NCBI RefSeq assembly: GCF_000750635.1
Contig: NZ_CCDM010000003.1
Location: 273,121 to 337,120 of the forward strand
Source: Oceanobacillus jeddahensis
GTDB lineage: Bacteria > Bacillota > Bacilli > Bacillales > Amphibacillaceae
DNA length: 64,000 nucleotides
Direction: 5' to 3'
Positions 35,727 to 44,730 of the stretch are shown here, one piece after another. Under the pieces are notes generated by a model. That model made no database searches. It saw only the letters and a list, made by a program, of their open reading frames with translations, and was not told the DNA's origin. How positions within the stretch are numbered: position 1 is the stretch's first letter; each line of letters starts with the position of its first letter. The position numbers and the translations under genes are program-made.

Positions 35727-35754
35727 ATTCTCTATACAAATAACTATTTCCTGC
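35727..35754 (-). promoter_or_regulatory. Sigma H promoter of the spoIIA operon
   Basis: On the minus strand GCAGGAAAT fits the sigma H -35 consensus RnAGGAwWW in full. After 12 bases AGAGAAT fits the -10 consensus RnnGAAT in full. The spoIIA operon is a known sigma H target. Confidence 0.85.
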
Positions 35755-35782
35755 TACTCGACAAAAGAAGTGGAAATACGTG

Positions 35783-36961
35783 TTAATCTCCGGTTTTCAC
35801 CATTTTTTGCAAGGTTCGTTTTGCTAATTCAAGCGTAGATGCTTCCTTAATATCTTCATTTACAATAAGTGGAGTAGAATATATTGGCTCATTGTTTTCT
35901 TCAACAGTGAGTTCTCCAACAACCGTTCCTTTTTTAACAGGGAATTTCCACTCATCTTGAATAGATACATCTGTTGTAATAGTTGGTTCTTCTTGTCCCT
36001 TTTTTTGCAAACTATGGACACTTTGTTCGGTAACAATATCAAACTGATGTGGCTCTGCTTTTATTTTTTCCAGTTCCATCACCGATTCTTCTTTAGCAAA
36101 GAGCTGTTTGGTATGATAACTCTGGAAGCCATAGTCTAATAACCCGGATATCATTTTATTCCGTTCTTTAGGTGTTTCTGCTCCCATAACAACGGCGATT
36201 ACCCGCATATCATCCCGCTTTGCAGTAGCTGTCAGACAATATTTTGCTTCATTGGTATATCCCGTTTTCATGCCATCTGCGCCCGGATAAGAACGAATTA
36301 GCTTGTTTGTATTTACGAGCCAAAACTCATTTTCTTCTCCTTGACGTAAGTAATCTTCATAAATGGACGTATAATTTGTAATATCTTCATATTTTAATAA
36401 TTCTTTGGTCATCACTGCCATATCATAGGCACTGCTATAATGATTGCTTGCCGGGAGCCCTGTAGTATTTACAAAATGTGTGTTCTCTAACTTTAACTCT
36501 TCCGCTTTTTTATTCATAGCGCTGACAAATTCCTCTTCTGTTCCTGCGATCGTTTCTGCCATTGCGACACTCGCGTCATTTCCAGAAGCAATCGCTATCC
36601 CTTTAATTAAATCATCAACAGACATTTCTTCTCCGGCCTCCAGAAAAACTTGAGATCCTCCCATTGAAGCAGCATACTCACTTACGACAACCGTGTCATC
36701 CTTAGAGATTTCTTCTTTTTCTAAAGCTTCCATTATGAGAAGTAAGGTCATTATTTTTGTCATACTGGCTGGTGGTAATTGCTCATGTGCATCTTTATCA
36801 AAGAGTACTGTACCAGTATTTTGTTCTATTAGAACACTTGATAAAGCATCATCAGCTAACGTCTGATCTTCGTTATTTTCCTCATTTGCTAAAACGGTGG
36901 AATAGTTGCAAAACATTGAACCAATGAATAATCCAATCATAAATAAGACTCGTCGCTTCAT
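35783..36961 (-). CDS. dacF: D-alanyl-D-alanine carboxypeptidase DacF
   Basis: The 392-residue protein has a signal peptide (1-25), catalytic motifs S66-M-T-K69, SGN (126-128) and KTG (232-234), and a C-terminal beta domain ending in an amphipathic anchor (ELAKRTLQKMVKTG). DacF is a forespore carboxypeptidase that helps set cortex crosslinking. I use the ATG at 36961 after GGAGGG. It lies upstream of spoIIAA, as in B. subtilis, behind a sigma F promoter. Confidence 0.94.
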   Translation of the reverse strand: MKRRVLFMIGLFIGSMFCNYSTVLANEENNEDQTLADDALSSVLIEQNTGTVLFDKDAHEQLPPASMTKIMTLLLIMEALEKEEISKDDTVVVSEYAASMGGSQVFLEAGEEMSVDDLIKGIAIASGNDASVAMAETIAGTEEEFVSAMNKKAEELKLENTHFVNTTGLPASNHYSSAYDMAVMTKELLKYEDITNYTSIYEDYLRQGEENEFWLVNTNKLIRSYPGADGMKTGYTNEAKYCLTATAKRDDMRVIAVVMGAETPKERNKMISGLLDYGFQSYHTKQLFAKEESVMELEKIKAEPHQFDIVTEQSVHSLQKKGQEEPTITTDVSIQDEWKFPVKKGTVVGELTVEENNEPIYSTPLIVNEDIKEASTLELAKRTLQKMVKTGD

Positions 36962-36992
36962 ACTGCTTCCCTCCAAATTACAATAATACTTC

Positions 36993-37022
36993 TAGGGTTT
37001 CCATCTGGAGCGAATTTCATAC
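36993..37022 (-). promoter_or_regulatory. Sigma F promoter of dacF
   Basis: On the minus strand GTATG, 15 bases, then GGAAACCCTA matches the sigma F consensus GYATA-N15-GGnnAnAnTR with one difference in each element. It lies 31 bases before the dacF start; dacF is a known sigma F gene. Confidence 0.75.
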
Positions 37023-37049
37023 TAATTTTCCTAAGTAAAAGCAGCATTT

Positions 37050-37078
37050 TTGTTGTTTTATCCGTTCTCCTCTATACT
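37050..37078 (+). promoter_or_regulatory. Sigma A-like promoter of the SDR gene
   Basis: TTGTTG and TATACT are separated by 17 bases, ending 33 bases before the ATG. The -10 differs from TATAAT at one position and the -35 from TTGACA at two. Confidence 0.6.
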
Positions 37079-37111
37079 AAAATGGAATGACGGATGAAGG
37101 GAGTTTTGAAA

Positions 37112-37834
37112 ATGGGCCAAGATATTCGTGGGAAAATTGCTTATATAACAGGTGGAAGCAGCGGAATTGGCAAAGCGACAGCGCATCAATTTGCAAAAGA
37201 AGGCGTCCATTTGGGGTTAATTGCCAGAAATCAGAAGAAGCTTGAAAAAGTACAAAATGAATTAGAATCTTATGGCATTTCTGTTGTCAGCTATAGTGCA
37301 GATATTTCTAATCATAATCAAGTGAAAGATGCTATTCAGACATTTGAACAGAAATTAGGAAAAGCAGATATTTTAATTAATAATGCCGCAATAAGTGACT
37401 ACGGTAATTTTCAGGATATGGATGAAGAAGTTTGGAAGCATATTTTTGAAGTGAACGTTTTTGGAACATATCATATGTTAAAAGAAGTTTTGCCACACCT
37501 TGTTAGCAAGCAAAAAGGCGATATTATCAATATTTCTTCCAGCAATGGATTAAAAGCAACAGCAGGCTCCACGGCATATAGCGCATCTAAATTTGCTATT
37601 CAAGGGATGTCCGAAGCCTTGATGCAAGAGGTTCGACGCGAAAATATTAGAGTATTTACAATGAATCCTAGTTTGGTCGCTACGGAATTAGCTTTTGGTG
37701 ATGAACTGGAAACAAAAAATGAAGACAAGTTTATGCAACCAGAGGATATTGCAGAATATATAACAGCTCAACTAAAATTAAATCAGCGTATATTTATTAA
37801 GCAATCTGCACAATGGGCGACAAATCCGTTTTAA
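37112..37834 (+). CDS. SDR family oxidoreductase
   Basis: A classical short-chain dehydrogenase of 240 residues: TGGSSGIGKA nucleotide-binding motif (near 12-21), NNAAISDYG, catalytic serine in INISSSNG and the YSASK motif with catalytic tyrosine and lysine. I use the ATG at 37112 after AAGGGAG. It stands alone, divergent from dacF and convergent with pdp. The substrate is unknown. Confidence 0.87.
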   Translation: MGQDIRGKIAYITGGSSGIGKATAHQFAKEGVHLGLIARNQKKLEKVQNELESYGISVVSYSADISNHNQVKDAIQTFEQKLGKADILINNAAISDYGNFQDMDEEVWKHIFEVNVFGTYHMLKEVLPHLVSKQKGDIINISSSNGLKATAGSTAYSASKFAIQGMSEALMQEVRRENIRVFTMNPSLVATELAFGDELETKNEDKFMQPEDIAEYITAQLKLNQRIFIKQSAQWATNPF

Positions 37835-37840
37835 CTATTA

Positions 37841-37882
37841 AAAAGAGCTTTAGGCACTAAATAGTGATTCTAAAGCTCTTTT
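37841..37882. terminator. Bidirectional terminator between the SDR gene and pdp
   Basis: AAAAGAGCTTTAG and CTAAAGCTCTTTT form a perfect 13-bp stem with a 16-base loop between convergent genes. Confidence 0.9.
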
Positions 37883-37898
37883 CTTTTGTTAACCTGTC

Positions 37899-39191
37899 TT
37901 AATTAATAATATGAATAACACTTGGTTTTACCTGAACAGGATTTTCTGAAAACGTGACAGCATCCTTTATTTTTTGAATTACAGTACCATTATCTTTCAT
38001 ATTCGTATGGATAGTTGCAATTTTATCGCCTGCCTGAAGCTTATCTCCTAATTTTACGTGAAAAGTGATTCCTACCTGGTGATCAATTTGATCATCTTTT
38101 GTTTTTCGCCCTGCTCCAAGGAGCATTGCTGCTTCTCCCATTTGCTGCGTTTCAATAGAAGCAATATATCCAGCTTCGTCAGATATTACGTCAATCGATT
38201 CGTTAGCTTCGATCTCATGGATGTTCGACATATCTCCGTCCTGTGCCTCAATAAAGGTAACAAACCTTTCATAAGCATCTCCATTTTGAATGACTTCTTT
38301 AACAAGTTTTCTAGCCTGCTCCTCAGTACTTGCTTTTCCTGCTAAGAAAACCATCTGTGCTGCAATTTCTACAGACACATCATATAAATCCTGACTATAT
38401 TCCTGGTCACGTAATAATTTTACTGCTTCCAAAACTTCATTCCCATTACCAATTTCCACCCCTAGAGGCTGATCCATATTCGTCAAGACAGCCACTGTTT
38501 CCCGGTTCAGTTTTTTCCCAATGGCAACCATTGTCTCAGCAAGTTTTTCAGCTTCTTCCTCTGTTTTCATAAAAGCCCCATTGCCGACTTTAATATCCAG
38601 AACAATCGCATCTGCACCAGAAGCAATTTTTTTACTCATAATAGAGCTTGCGATTAACGGAATAGAATCAACAGTTCCTGTCACATCTCTTAATGCATAA
38701 ATCTTTTTATCTGCAGGTACTAAATTTCCTGACTGTCCGACCAATGCAATACCTAACTCTTTTACTTGCTCTTTAAACCTGTCTAATGGAAGCTCTGTAT
38801 GAAATCCTTGAATCGATTCCAGCTTATCCACCGTTCCACCAGTATGCCCCAGCCCACGTCCACTCATTTTCGCAAAAGGAATGCCTAAAGAGGTTATAAT
38901 TGGTGCTACCACCAGACTTACTTTATCTCCTACCCCGCCTGTAGAATGCTTGTCTACAACGGTTGTATTTAGAAAGGATAAATCAATCGTTTCCCCAGAT
39001 TTAACCATTAAGTCTGTAAGAGCAGAGGTTTCATCACTATTTAAACCTTGGAAATAAACAGCCATCAACCAGCTTGAGATTTGATAATCCGGTATCGTAT
39101 CATGAACATATCCATTGATAATATGCTCGATTTCTTCATAGGATAATGCTTCCCCATATTTTTTCTTATTGATAATCTCAACCGTATTCAT
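37899..39191 (-). CDS. pdp: Pyrimidine-nucleoside phosphorylase
   Basis: The 430-residue protein has the family signature SGRGLGHTGGTVDKLE (around 107-122) and VDKHSTGGVGDKVSL. It splits uridine, thymidine and deoxyuridine with phosphate. I use the ATG at 39191, with AAAGG 9 bases upstream. It lies after deoB, whose enzyme handles the pentose-1-phosphate released, forming a nucleoside-salvage pair. The punA gene usual at this place is absent. Confidence 0.94.
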   Translation of the reverse strand: MNTVEIINKKKYGEALSYEEIEHIINGYVHDTIPDYQISSWLMAVYFQGLNSDETSALTDLMVKSGETIDLSFLNTTVVDKHSTGGVGDKVSLVVAPIITSLGIPFAKMSGRGLGHTGGTVDKLESIQGFHTELPLDRFKEQVKELGIALVGQSGNLVPADKKIYALRDVTGTVDSIPLIASSIMSKKIASGADAIVLDIKVGNGAFMKTEEEAEKLAETMVAIGKKLNRETVAVLTNMDQPLGVEIGNGNEVLEAVKLLRDQEYSQDLYDVSVEIAAQMVFLAGKASTEEQARKLVKEVIQNGDAYERFVTFIEAQDGDMSNIHEIEANESIDVISDEAGYIASIETQQMGEAAMLLGAGRKTKDDQIDHQVGITFHVKLGDKLQAGDKIATIHTNMKDNGTVIQKIKDAVTFSENPVQVKPSVIHIIN

Positions 39192-39216
39192 AATAACCAT
39201 CCTTTCTATTTTAGTG

Positions 39217-39373
39217 CGTGTTTAAAAAGTATGATGCAAAGATCTGCCGACTAGGAAGAAAGCGTTCCTGCCCCATCGGGAATTACCTATCAACGCGCTT
39301 TTCACGTGTTGTATTGACTTCTACGCTGGTAATTGCCTCTTATCATCGTATTATTGGATTTTTGAATAATCTC
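39217..39373 (+). repeat. Family A repeat, diverged copy
   Basis: It starts GTGTTTAAAAAGT and ends TTGGATTTTTGAATAATCTC, recalling the GTTCAAAAAGTCC and GGACTTTTTGAACTTCCTC ends of the better copies. Inside, GACTTCTACGCTGG recalls the GACTTCTACGTTGC hairpin arm. It occupies nearly all of the deoB-pdp gap. Confidence 0.6.
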
Positions 39374-39382
39374 TTTCAGCCC

Positions 39383-40564
39383 TTAATTTTTAATATCGTC
39401 TAAAAAACTCGTACCAAATTCAGGTAAGGTAATATTAAAGTTATCTGCAATGGTTGCTCCGATATCTGCAAACGTTGTACGCAGCGGCAGTTCTCTTCCT
39501 TCTTCGATATTCGTATGATAAACAAGCAGCGGGACAAACTCACGAGTATGATCCGTTCCGTGATGTATAGGGTCATTCCCATGGTCGGCAGTTATAATTA
39601 ATAAATCATCTTCCTGTAGCTGGTCAAGTATTTCTGGAAGCTGTTTGTCATACGTTTCCAAAGCTTCTCCGTAACCGATTGGATCTCTGCGATGTCCATA
39701 TTTCGCATCAAAGTCAACAAGGTTAAGAAAGCTTAATCCAGTAAAATCTTGTTTCAGAGAGTCGCTTAACTTCACCATTCCATCATTATTATCTTTTGTG
39801 CGAACAGCCTCTGTTACTCCTTCTCCATCGTAAATATCAGATATTTTACCAAGCGCAATCACATCGATTCCAGCATCTTTTAATTCATTCATGACGGTAG
39901 GCCCAAAAGGTTTTAATGCATAATCATGACGATTAGATGTGCGCTCAAAAGCACCTGGTTCTCCAACAAAAGGACGGGCAATCACACGTCCTACCATATA
40001 CTTCTCATCCAATGTAAGCTCTCTAGCAATTTCGCAAATGCGGTATAATTCATCAATAGGAACAACATCTTCATGGGCAGCAATCTGTAATACTGAATCA
40101 GCAGATGTATAAACAATCAGGCTACCCGTTTCAACATGTTCTTTTCCAAGTTCTACTAGTATCTCTGTTCCGGATGCCGGCTTATTGCCAATCACTTTTC
40201 TTCCTGTTTTTTCTTCCAATGCTTGAATAAGCTCATCTGGAAATCCATCCGGGAATGTCCGGAATGGTTGATCAATACGTAACCCCATAATTTCCCAATG
40301 ACCTGTCATTGTATCTTTTCCGTTAGAAGCTTCTTGCATTTTCGTATAGTGCGCTTTCGGCTTATTTGCCGGTGCAATTCCTTTAATTTCACGAATATTG
40401 CTTAGACCCAGGCTTCCCATCGTCGGCATATGAAGCCCGTTCATTTCCTCTGCGATATGTCCTAATGTATCCGCTCCCAAATCATCAAATTTCTCTGCAT
40501 CCGGTGCTTCTCCAATTCCTACTGAATCCATGACAATTAAAAATACACGTTTAAAATGTGTCAT
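39383..40564 (-). CDS. deoB: Phosphopentomutase
   Basis: The 393-residue protein matches DeoB throughout, with the metal-binding parts [37 protein letters not shown] and [11 protein letters not shown]. It interconverts (deoxy)ribose-1-phosphate and -5-phosphate using manganese, linking nucleoside breakdown to sugar metabolism. The xerD-deoB order is conserved in Bacilli. Confidence 0.95.
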   Translation of the reverse strand: MTHFKRVFLIVMDSVGIGEAPDAEKFDDLGADTLGHIAEEMNGLHMPTMGSLGLSNIREIKGIAPANKPKAHYTKMQEASNGKDTMTGHWEIMGLRIDQPFRTFPDGFPDELIQALEEKTGRKVIGNKPASGTEILVELGKEHVETGSLIVYTSADSVLQIAAHEDVVPIDELYRICEIARELTLDEKYMVGRVIARPFVGEPGAFERTSNRHDYALKPFGPTVMNELKDAGIDVIALGKISDIYDGEGVTEAVRTKDNNDGMVKLSDSLKQDFTGLSFLNLVDFDAKYGHRRDPIGYGEALETYDKQLPEILDQLQEDDLLIITADHGNDPIHHGTDHTREFVPLLVYHTNIEEGRELPLRTTFADIGATIADNFNITLPEFGTSFLDDIKN

Positions 40565-40648
40565 TCGTATCTACCTCCTATGTACTATATTCCCGAAACT
40601 ACTGTTTAGTATGATATTTATTATAGATGTTAGATGTCTGACAACACA

Positions 40649-40691
40649 AGCATAATGATATATCTTTTACTTAAAAGCATATCATTATGCT
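40649..40691 (-). terminator. Terminator of xerD
   Basis: AGCATAATGATAT and ATATCATTATGCT form a perfect 13-bp stem with a 17-base loop overlapping the xerD stop. Confidence 0.75.
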
Positions 40692-41575
40692 CTTGGATGG
40701 TACGATTGATATATATCCTTTAGCCGTGCTTTCGTGACATGCGTATAAATTTGTGTCGTTGATATATCCGCATGTCCGAGCATTTCTTGTACAATTCTTA
40801 AATCTGCACCATTTTCCAATAAATGTGTCGCGAAAGAATGCCTTAACGTATGGGGCGTAATTTTCTTTTGAATCCCCGCTTCTAAAGCTAACTCTTTTAA
40901 TATTTTCCAAAACCCCTGCCTGCTTAAAGGGCGCCCATGCTGATTTAAAAAAAGTGCATTTTCCTGTTTGTTTTTCTTCACAAGTTCTTTCCTTGCTGTT
41001 TGGATATACGCTTCCAACGCCTTCCTTGCTGTATCCCCTAAAGGCACAATCCTTTCTTTAGAACCTTTTCCCATACATTGTACAAATCCCATGGTTAAGT
41101 GTAAGTCGTCCAGTTTTAAGTTTATCATTTCAGATACACGCAATCCTGTAGCATATAATAATTCCAACATGGCTTTATTACGCAGAGATAATGGTTTTGC
41201 TGTATTCATGCTTAATAATCTATCCACCTCTTCCTGAGAAAGTGTATCCGGCAGCTTACGATCTTTTTTTGGTGTCTCAATATGCAGGCTGGGATCTGTA
41301 TCAGCAACTCTTTCTCTTATTAAGAACTGATGTAAAGACCTGATAGAAGATATATGTCTGGAAATCGTAGCAGTTGATTTACCATTATCCTTTAACGAAT
41401 ATAAAAAACGCATAATATCGTTTCTGGTAATATCATTCCAGTCGTTATATCCGATTTTTGTTAAATGTTTTTCGTAAGCATGAAGATCTCTCTGGTATGA
41501 GGAAATCGTATTATCGGATAAACCTCTCTCCACCCGAAGATAATGAAAAAAATCTTCTACTGCATATTTCAACAT
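40685..41575 (-). CDS. xerD: Tyrosine recombinase XerD
   Basis: The 296-residue recombinase has the full catalytic set: R146 (TGLRVSE), K170, H242 and R245 (HTLRHS), H268 (LGHADIS) and the nucleophile Y277. With XerC it resolves chromosome dimers at dif. The position between yqzK and deoB (ripX in B. subtilis) marks it as the housekeeping enzyme rather than an element-borne integrase. Confidence 0.95.
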   Translation of the reverse strand: MLKYAVEDFFHYLRVERGLSDNTISSYQRDLHAYEKHLTKIGYNDWNDITRNDIMRFLYSLKDNGKSTATISRHISSIRSLHQFLIRERVADTDPSLHIETPKKDRKLPDTLSQEEVDRLLSMNTAKPLSLRNKAMLELLYATGLRVSEMINLKLDDLHLTMGFVQCMGKGSKERIVPLGDTARKALEAYIQTARKELVKKNKQENALFLNQHGRPLSRQGFWKILKELALEAGIQKKITPHTLRHSFATHLLENGADLRIVQEMLGHADISTTQIYTHVTKARLKDIYQSYHPRA

Positions 41576-41577
41576 AT

Positions 41578-41775
41578 CTATTCCCCTTTCAGAATATCAA
41601 ATGGAAACCAAGTAGTTCCCTCATCCATCACCTTTACCGCTGGACCCTCTGGCAAATCAAATCGATGCATTTCTTGAAATTCTTTATATATAAAATGCAA
41701 ACATACCGTAAAAAAACAGGCACCTATCATAAACCAAATAAATATTTTAACAGCTTCTTTAAGATGTTTTTCCAT
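41578..41775 (-). CDS. yqzK: DUF4227 family membrane protein YqzK
   Basis: A 65-residue protein with one membrane helix (about 11-30) and the conserved outer segment [20 protein letters not shown]. The family is found between fur and xerD in Bacilli; its function is unknown. It stops 2 bases before the xerD start, so the two are probably co-transcribed. Confidence 0.88.
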   Translation of the reverse strand: MEKHLKEAVKIFIWFMIGACFFTVCLHFIYKEFQEMHRFDLPEGPAVKVMDEGTTWFPFDILKGE

Positions 41776-42295
41776 ATTCTAACCACCTTATCCCGTTCCA
41801 TTGTAATACGTGTTCAAAAAGTCCGATAAATAGGACCAAGAAGTTCAAGGCGGCGCAGCTTTGAGGAACGGACTTTCACAGGATGTGATGACTTCTGTGT
41901 TGTCCACAGGACGTGGACGGTCTTAACAGAAGTTCCTCTATGTTATTAGATACGTGAGTACCGGAAAAGCAAGCCAACGCACTTCCGCAGGATGCGGTGA
42001 CTTCTACGTTGCCCACAGGACGTGGGCAACGTAGAAGTTCCTTTTTCCGCCGTGTCATTTTTATTGGACTTTTTGAACTTCCTCTTGTAGTGAAATGAAA
42101 CGCATTTATAGTTAGAATATGCATACAACAATTTCAAAAATACCAGAAAAAGATGTGAATAATAAATTTCAGTACATCCTTATCTACTAATATTATACAA
42201 TGGTTGAAACCAGAGTTAAACTACAAACACTTTTATACTTTTGTATCATCCGGCTCTATGACATACTTAAAATAATTGAAAAGGAGGTCATACAA
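41776..42295. other. Divergent intergenic region holding a family A repeat
   Basis: The 520 bases between yqzK and the kinase gene hold the repeat at 41810-42086, which must contain or flank both divergent promoters. Minus-strand frames here are repeat sequence. The rest is AT-rich with no gene. Confidence 0.7.
41810..42086 (+). repeat. Family A repeat with a duplicated hairpin module
   Basis: The ends are GTTCAAAAAGTCC and GGACTTTTTGAAC (13-bp perfect inverted pair). The right module (41961-42086) is nearly identical to 8323-8452. It contains CCGCA-GGA-TGCGG and a perfect 17-bp stem built on TTCTACGTTGCCCAC/GTGGGCAACGTAGAA. A diverged second copy of the module lies at about 41879-41938 (TTCTGTGTTGTCCAC). 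Confidence 0.87.
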
Positions 42296-43159
42296 GTGAT
42301 AGAAGAAAAATTAAAACAAATTGGTGATAACACCTCTATTCAAACAATGACACCTGTTTCCGGAGGCGATATTAATCGGGCATATTATATAAAAACCGAA
42401 AAACAAGCCTACTTTATGAAAGCAAACCAAAATGCAGACAGTGATTTTTTCCAAGTGGAAGTAAATGGCCTAGAACGCATTCGTTCAACGCAAACAATAG
42501 GAGTCCCGGAAGTCTACTACTTTGACCAATCCTGCGTAAATCAGGAGATGGTGCTGTTAATGGAATGGATTAAGGGAGAAAAAACAGCAGCTACAGAGCA
42601 GCAATTAGGCGAACAGCTGGCGGCACTGCATTTGGCTGACGGATCCTCACAATATGGATTAGATCAGACAACTTATGTTGGGAAACTGACCCAGACAAAT
42701 GCCTGGTATAACAATTGGGTAGATTATTTTCGCAAACATCGTCTGCAGCCGCAATTCGATTTAGCCATACAATACAATCGAATGAATCAGAAAAGACATT
42801 TAAAATTAGAGAAATTAATTCGTGATTTAGATAATTATCTTCCAAATCAGCCCCGGGTTTCCCTATTGCATGGTGATTTGTGGGGAGGAAATTGGATTAC
42901 CGGACAAACAGGAAAACCTTATCTTATAGATCCTTCTGTACTTTATGGAGATCATTTATTTGAGCTTGCGTTCACAGAACTTTTTGGCGGTTTTTCAGAG
43001 CTCTTTTATTCTTCATATCGGGAAGTTCTGCCGTTAGCAAACTATTATAAAGAAGTGCAGCCTATTTATCAGCTTTTTTACTTGCTTGTTCATTTAAATA
43101 TGTTTGGAGAAGCTTACGGAGGCAGCGTTGACAATATCCTGAATCAATATTTCCAATAA
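42296..43159 (+). CDS. Fructosamine/ketosamine kinase family protein
   Basis: The 287-residue protein has the APH-like kinase fold pattern of this family: SGGDINRAYYIKTEKQ near the start, catalytic loop LLHGDLWGGNW (about residue 198), and the metal-binding LIDPSVLYGDHLFELA. Members phosphorylate glycated proteins or amines so the sugar can be released. GTG at 42296 has GGAGG 8 bases upstream; the 32-codon upstream extension lacks a site. It interrupts the usual yqzK-fur junction and runs against it. Confidence 0.88.
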   Translation: MIEEKLKQIGDNTSIQTMTPVSGGDINRAYYIKTEKQAYFMKANQNADSDFFQVEVNGLERIRSTQTIGVPEVYYFDQSCVNQEMVLLMEWIKGEKTAATEQQLGEQLAALHLADGSSQYGLDQTTYVGKLTQTNAWYNNWVDYFRKHRLQPQFDLAIQYNRMNQKRHLKLEKLIRDLDNYLPNQPRVSLLHGDLWGGNWITGQTGKPYLIDPSVLYGDHLFELAFTELFGGFSELFYSSYREVLPLANYYKEVQPIYQLFYLLVHLNMFGEAYGGSVDNILNQYFQ

Positions 43160-43175
43160 ATGCAAGAAGGTAAAG

Positions 43176-43210
43176 ATGTGGTAGAGCATATTCATTGTTC
43201 TACCACATTT
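43176..43210 (+). terminator. Terminator of the ketosamine-kinase gene
   Basis: ATGTGGTAGA and TCTACCACAT form a perfect 10-bp stem followed by TTGATT, 17 bases past the stop. Confidence 0.75.
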
Positions 43211-43285
43211 GATTATCATATGTATAGGGCAACATTAACGAAGAACTTCCTTAACTTAATTTGTGAAAATATAAATACCTGCCTA

Positions 43286-43345
43286 TTTTATCACGGAGAA
43301 CCGCCCGTAGAACCCCCACTGAATGAAGTTTCGTTTCGTTTTATA
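43286..43345 (+). repeat. Dispersed repeat, family C, short copy
   Basis: TTTTATCACGGAGAACCGCC is followed directly by CACTGAATGAAGTTTCG about 17 bases later. It looks like the long copy at 4603-4824 with the middle removed. Confidence 0.72.
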
Positions 43346-43365
43346 CTTCCTATCGTGCATAAAAA

Positions 43366-43396
43366 TAAAACCTCTCTCTTCTAGAAAAAGGTTTTA
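43366..43396 (-). terminator. Terminator of fur
   Basis: TAAAACCT and AGGTTTTA form an 8-bp stem 7 bases past the fur stop, with A-rich sequence giving a U-run on the minus strand. Confidence 0.7.
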
Positions 43397-43402
43397 CTCT
43401 AA

Positions 43403-43876
43403 TTACTGTGTTGCTTTTTGAACATCTTCTTCTACTGCAGATTTTTGGCATTGGCGACAAATCCCATGAAAGGTTAATCGATGATCCTTCACCTCAAAGC
43501 CCCAATCATTTTCAACAATTTGTTCTACTTCACCCAATAAATCATTTTCAATTTCTTCTACAGAGCCACATTCAATACACACCAAATGATGGTGGAAATG
43601 CTTTGCACCCTCTTTGCGTAGGTCATATCTTGATACACCATCGCCAAAATTAATTTTGTCTACTATTTTCAATTCGGATAATAATTCTAATGTACGATAA
43701 ACGGTGGCCAGACCAATTTCTGGCGATTTCTCCTTTACAAGAAGATACACATCTTCCGCACTTAAATGATCATCTTCTCTTTCTAGAAGCACTCGTACCG
43801 TAGCTTCCCTTTGGGGAGTTAATTTGTAGCTATGCGAATGTAGCTGTTTTTTTATTTTTTCAATCCGGTGTTCCAT
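43403..43876 (-). CDS. fur: Ferric uptake regulator Fur
   Basis: The 157-residue protein has an N-terminal winged helix (LTPQREATVRVLLE), the metal-sensing cluster HFHHHLVCIECGSVEE (93-108), and two CxxC pairs (C100-C103, C140-C143) for the structural zinc. With iron it represses iron uptake genes. The genomic position beside yqzK/xerD is that of Fur; the paralogues PerR and Zur lie elsewhere in Bacilli. A PerR-type box lies upstream. Confidence 0.93.
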   Translation of the reverse strand: MEHRIEKIKKQLHSHSYKLTPQREATVRVLLEREDDHLSAEDVYLLVKEKSPEIGLATVYRTLELLSELKIVDKINFGDGVSRYDLRKEGAKHFHHHLVCIECGSVEEIENDLLGEVEQIVENDWGFEVKDHRLTFHGICRQCQKSAVEEDVQKATQ

Positions 43877-43954
43877 GGATAGTCGCCTCCCTCACTTTAC
43901 ATCTTCATTATATGCATCTATCTTCCATGTGTCAAAGGTATTCTCAATTATAAA

Positions 43955-43969
43955 TAATAATGATTATAA
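43955..43969 (-). promoter_or_regulatory. PerR-type box before fur
   Basis: TAATAATGATTATAA differs from the PerR consensus TTATAATnATTATAA at one base. It lies 79-93 bases before the fur start. In B. subtilis fur is under PerR control, so this site is plausible; surrounding AT-rich repeats of ATTAT weaken the call. Confidence 0.6.
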
Positions 43970-44056
43970 ATTAATATTAATTATTATATTATAAAGAACA
44001 CTCTTTATCAAGTGATAAGGGAGGAATATAAAGGGATCGATGGGTGAAGTAAATAA

Positions 44057-44701
44057 TTATCCATTAAACCTTTCTATCCATTCTAACAGAAGTGTATTTG
44101 ATAAATAAGCTTCCATCAATGCTGCTACTGCCGAAAACACGATTAAAATTGAAAAAATAATTAGCAATCTGATAAAAGGAGGCAATACTTCCTGATAATG
44201 ATGCTTTAATAATAACTTCTGCCATAAACCAATTGAAAATATCATAGCGACACTTCCGGCAATGATATATATCGGGATAATTAACAAATTTTGAGGAGCA
44301 ATCGATATCGATGATAAAAGCAGACCCTGCCCACCTAATTGATTAACCATAAAACCTACTGAGAAACCGACAACAAGTCCTTTCATAAATATCATAATCC
44401 AAATGATAGGCAGCCCAATCATACTTAATGCCAGTAAAATGATAAAGGAAAGATACTTGATGTGATAAAGGAGACTTTGGATAAATATATCCTGCCGCGC
44501 AATCACTTCCCCATCATTTGTTTGTTGCGTAAAGAACCGTTCTAAGTAAAAGAATAGGTTTTGCTTTTGGACAAAATCCATACTATTTACTAAGATCGCA
44601 CCAAACACAATACCTGTCAGAAATAGAATGGTAGTAAATAAATAAATTGTTGTATGCTTTTTTATATGCCCAATAAATAGATGATGAGAGGTATTATACA
44701 T
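44057..44701 (-). CDS. spoIIM: Stage II sporulation protein M
   Basis: A 214-residue protein with five likely membrane helices. With SpoIID and SpoIIP it forms the peptidoglycan-degrading machine that drives engulfment of the forespore; SpoIIM is the membrane scaffold. AGGAGG lies 6 bases before the ATG. Its place next to fur is conserved. Confidence 0.93.
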   Translation of the reverse strand: MYNTSHHLFIGHIKKHTTIYLFTTILFLTGIVFGAILVNSMDFVQKQNLFFYLERFFTQQTNDGEVIARQDIFIQSLLYHIKYLSFIILLALSMIGLPIIWIMIFMKGLVVGFSVGFMVNQLGGQGLLLSSISIAPQNLLIIPIYIIAGSVAMIFSIGLWQKLLLKHHYQEVLPPFIRLLIIFSILIVFSAVAALMEAYLSNTLLLEWIERFNG

Positions 44702-44730
44702 TGAGATCCTCCTGACTATAGTTCCTTATA

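Noticed and set aside
40685..41575. XerD as integrase of a mobile island
   Set aside because: Its sequence and its position between yqzK and deoB are those of the housekeeping recombinase; no attachment-site duplications or phage genes are nearby.
41876..42124. Minus-strand frames of 82 and 63 residues
   Set aside because: Both are translations of the family A repeat modules, share the duplicated segment, and lack ribosome sites.
43160..43384. 74-residue plus-strand frame after the ketosamine-kinase gene
   Set aside because: It crosses a terminator hairpin and a family C repeat, and no family is recognisable.
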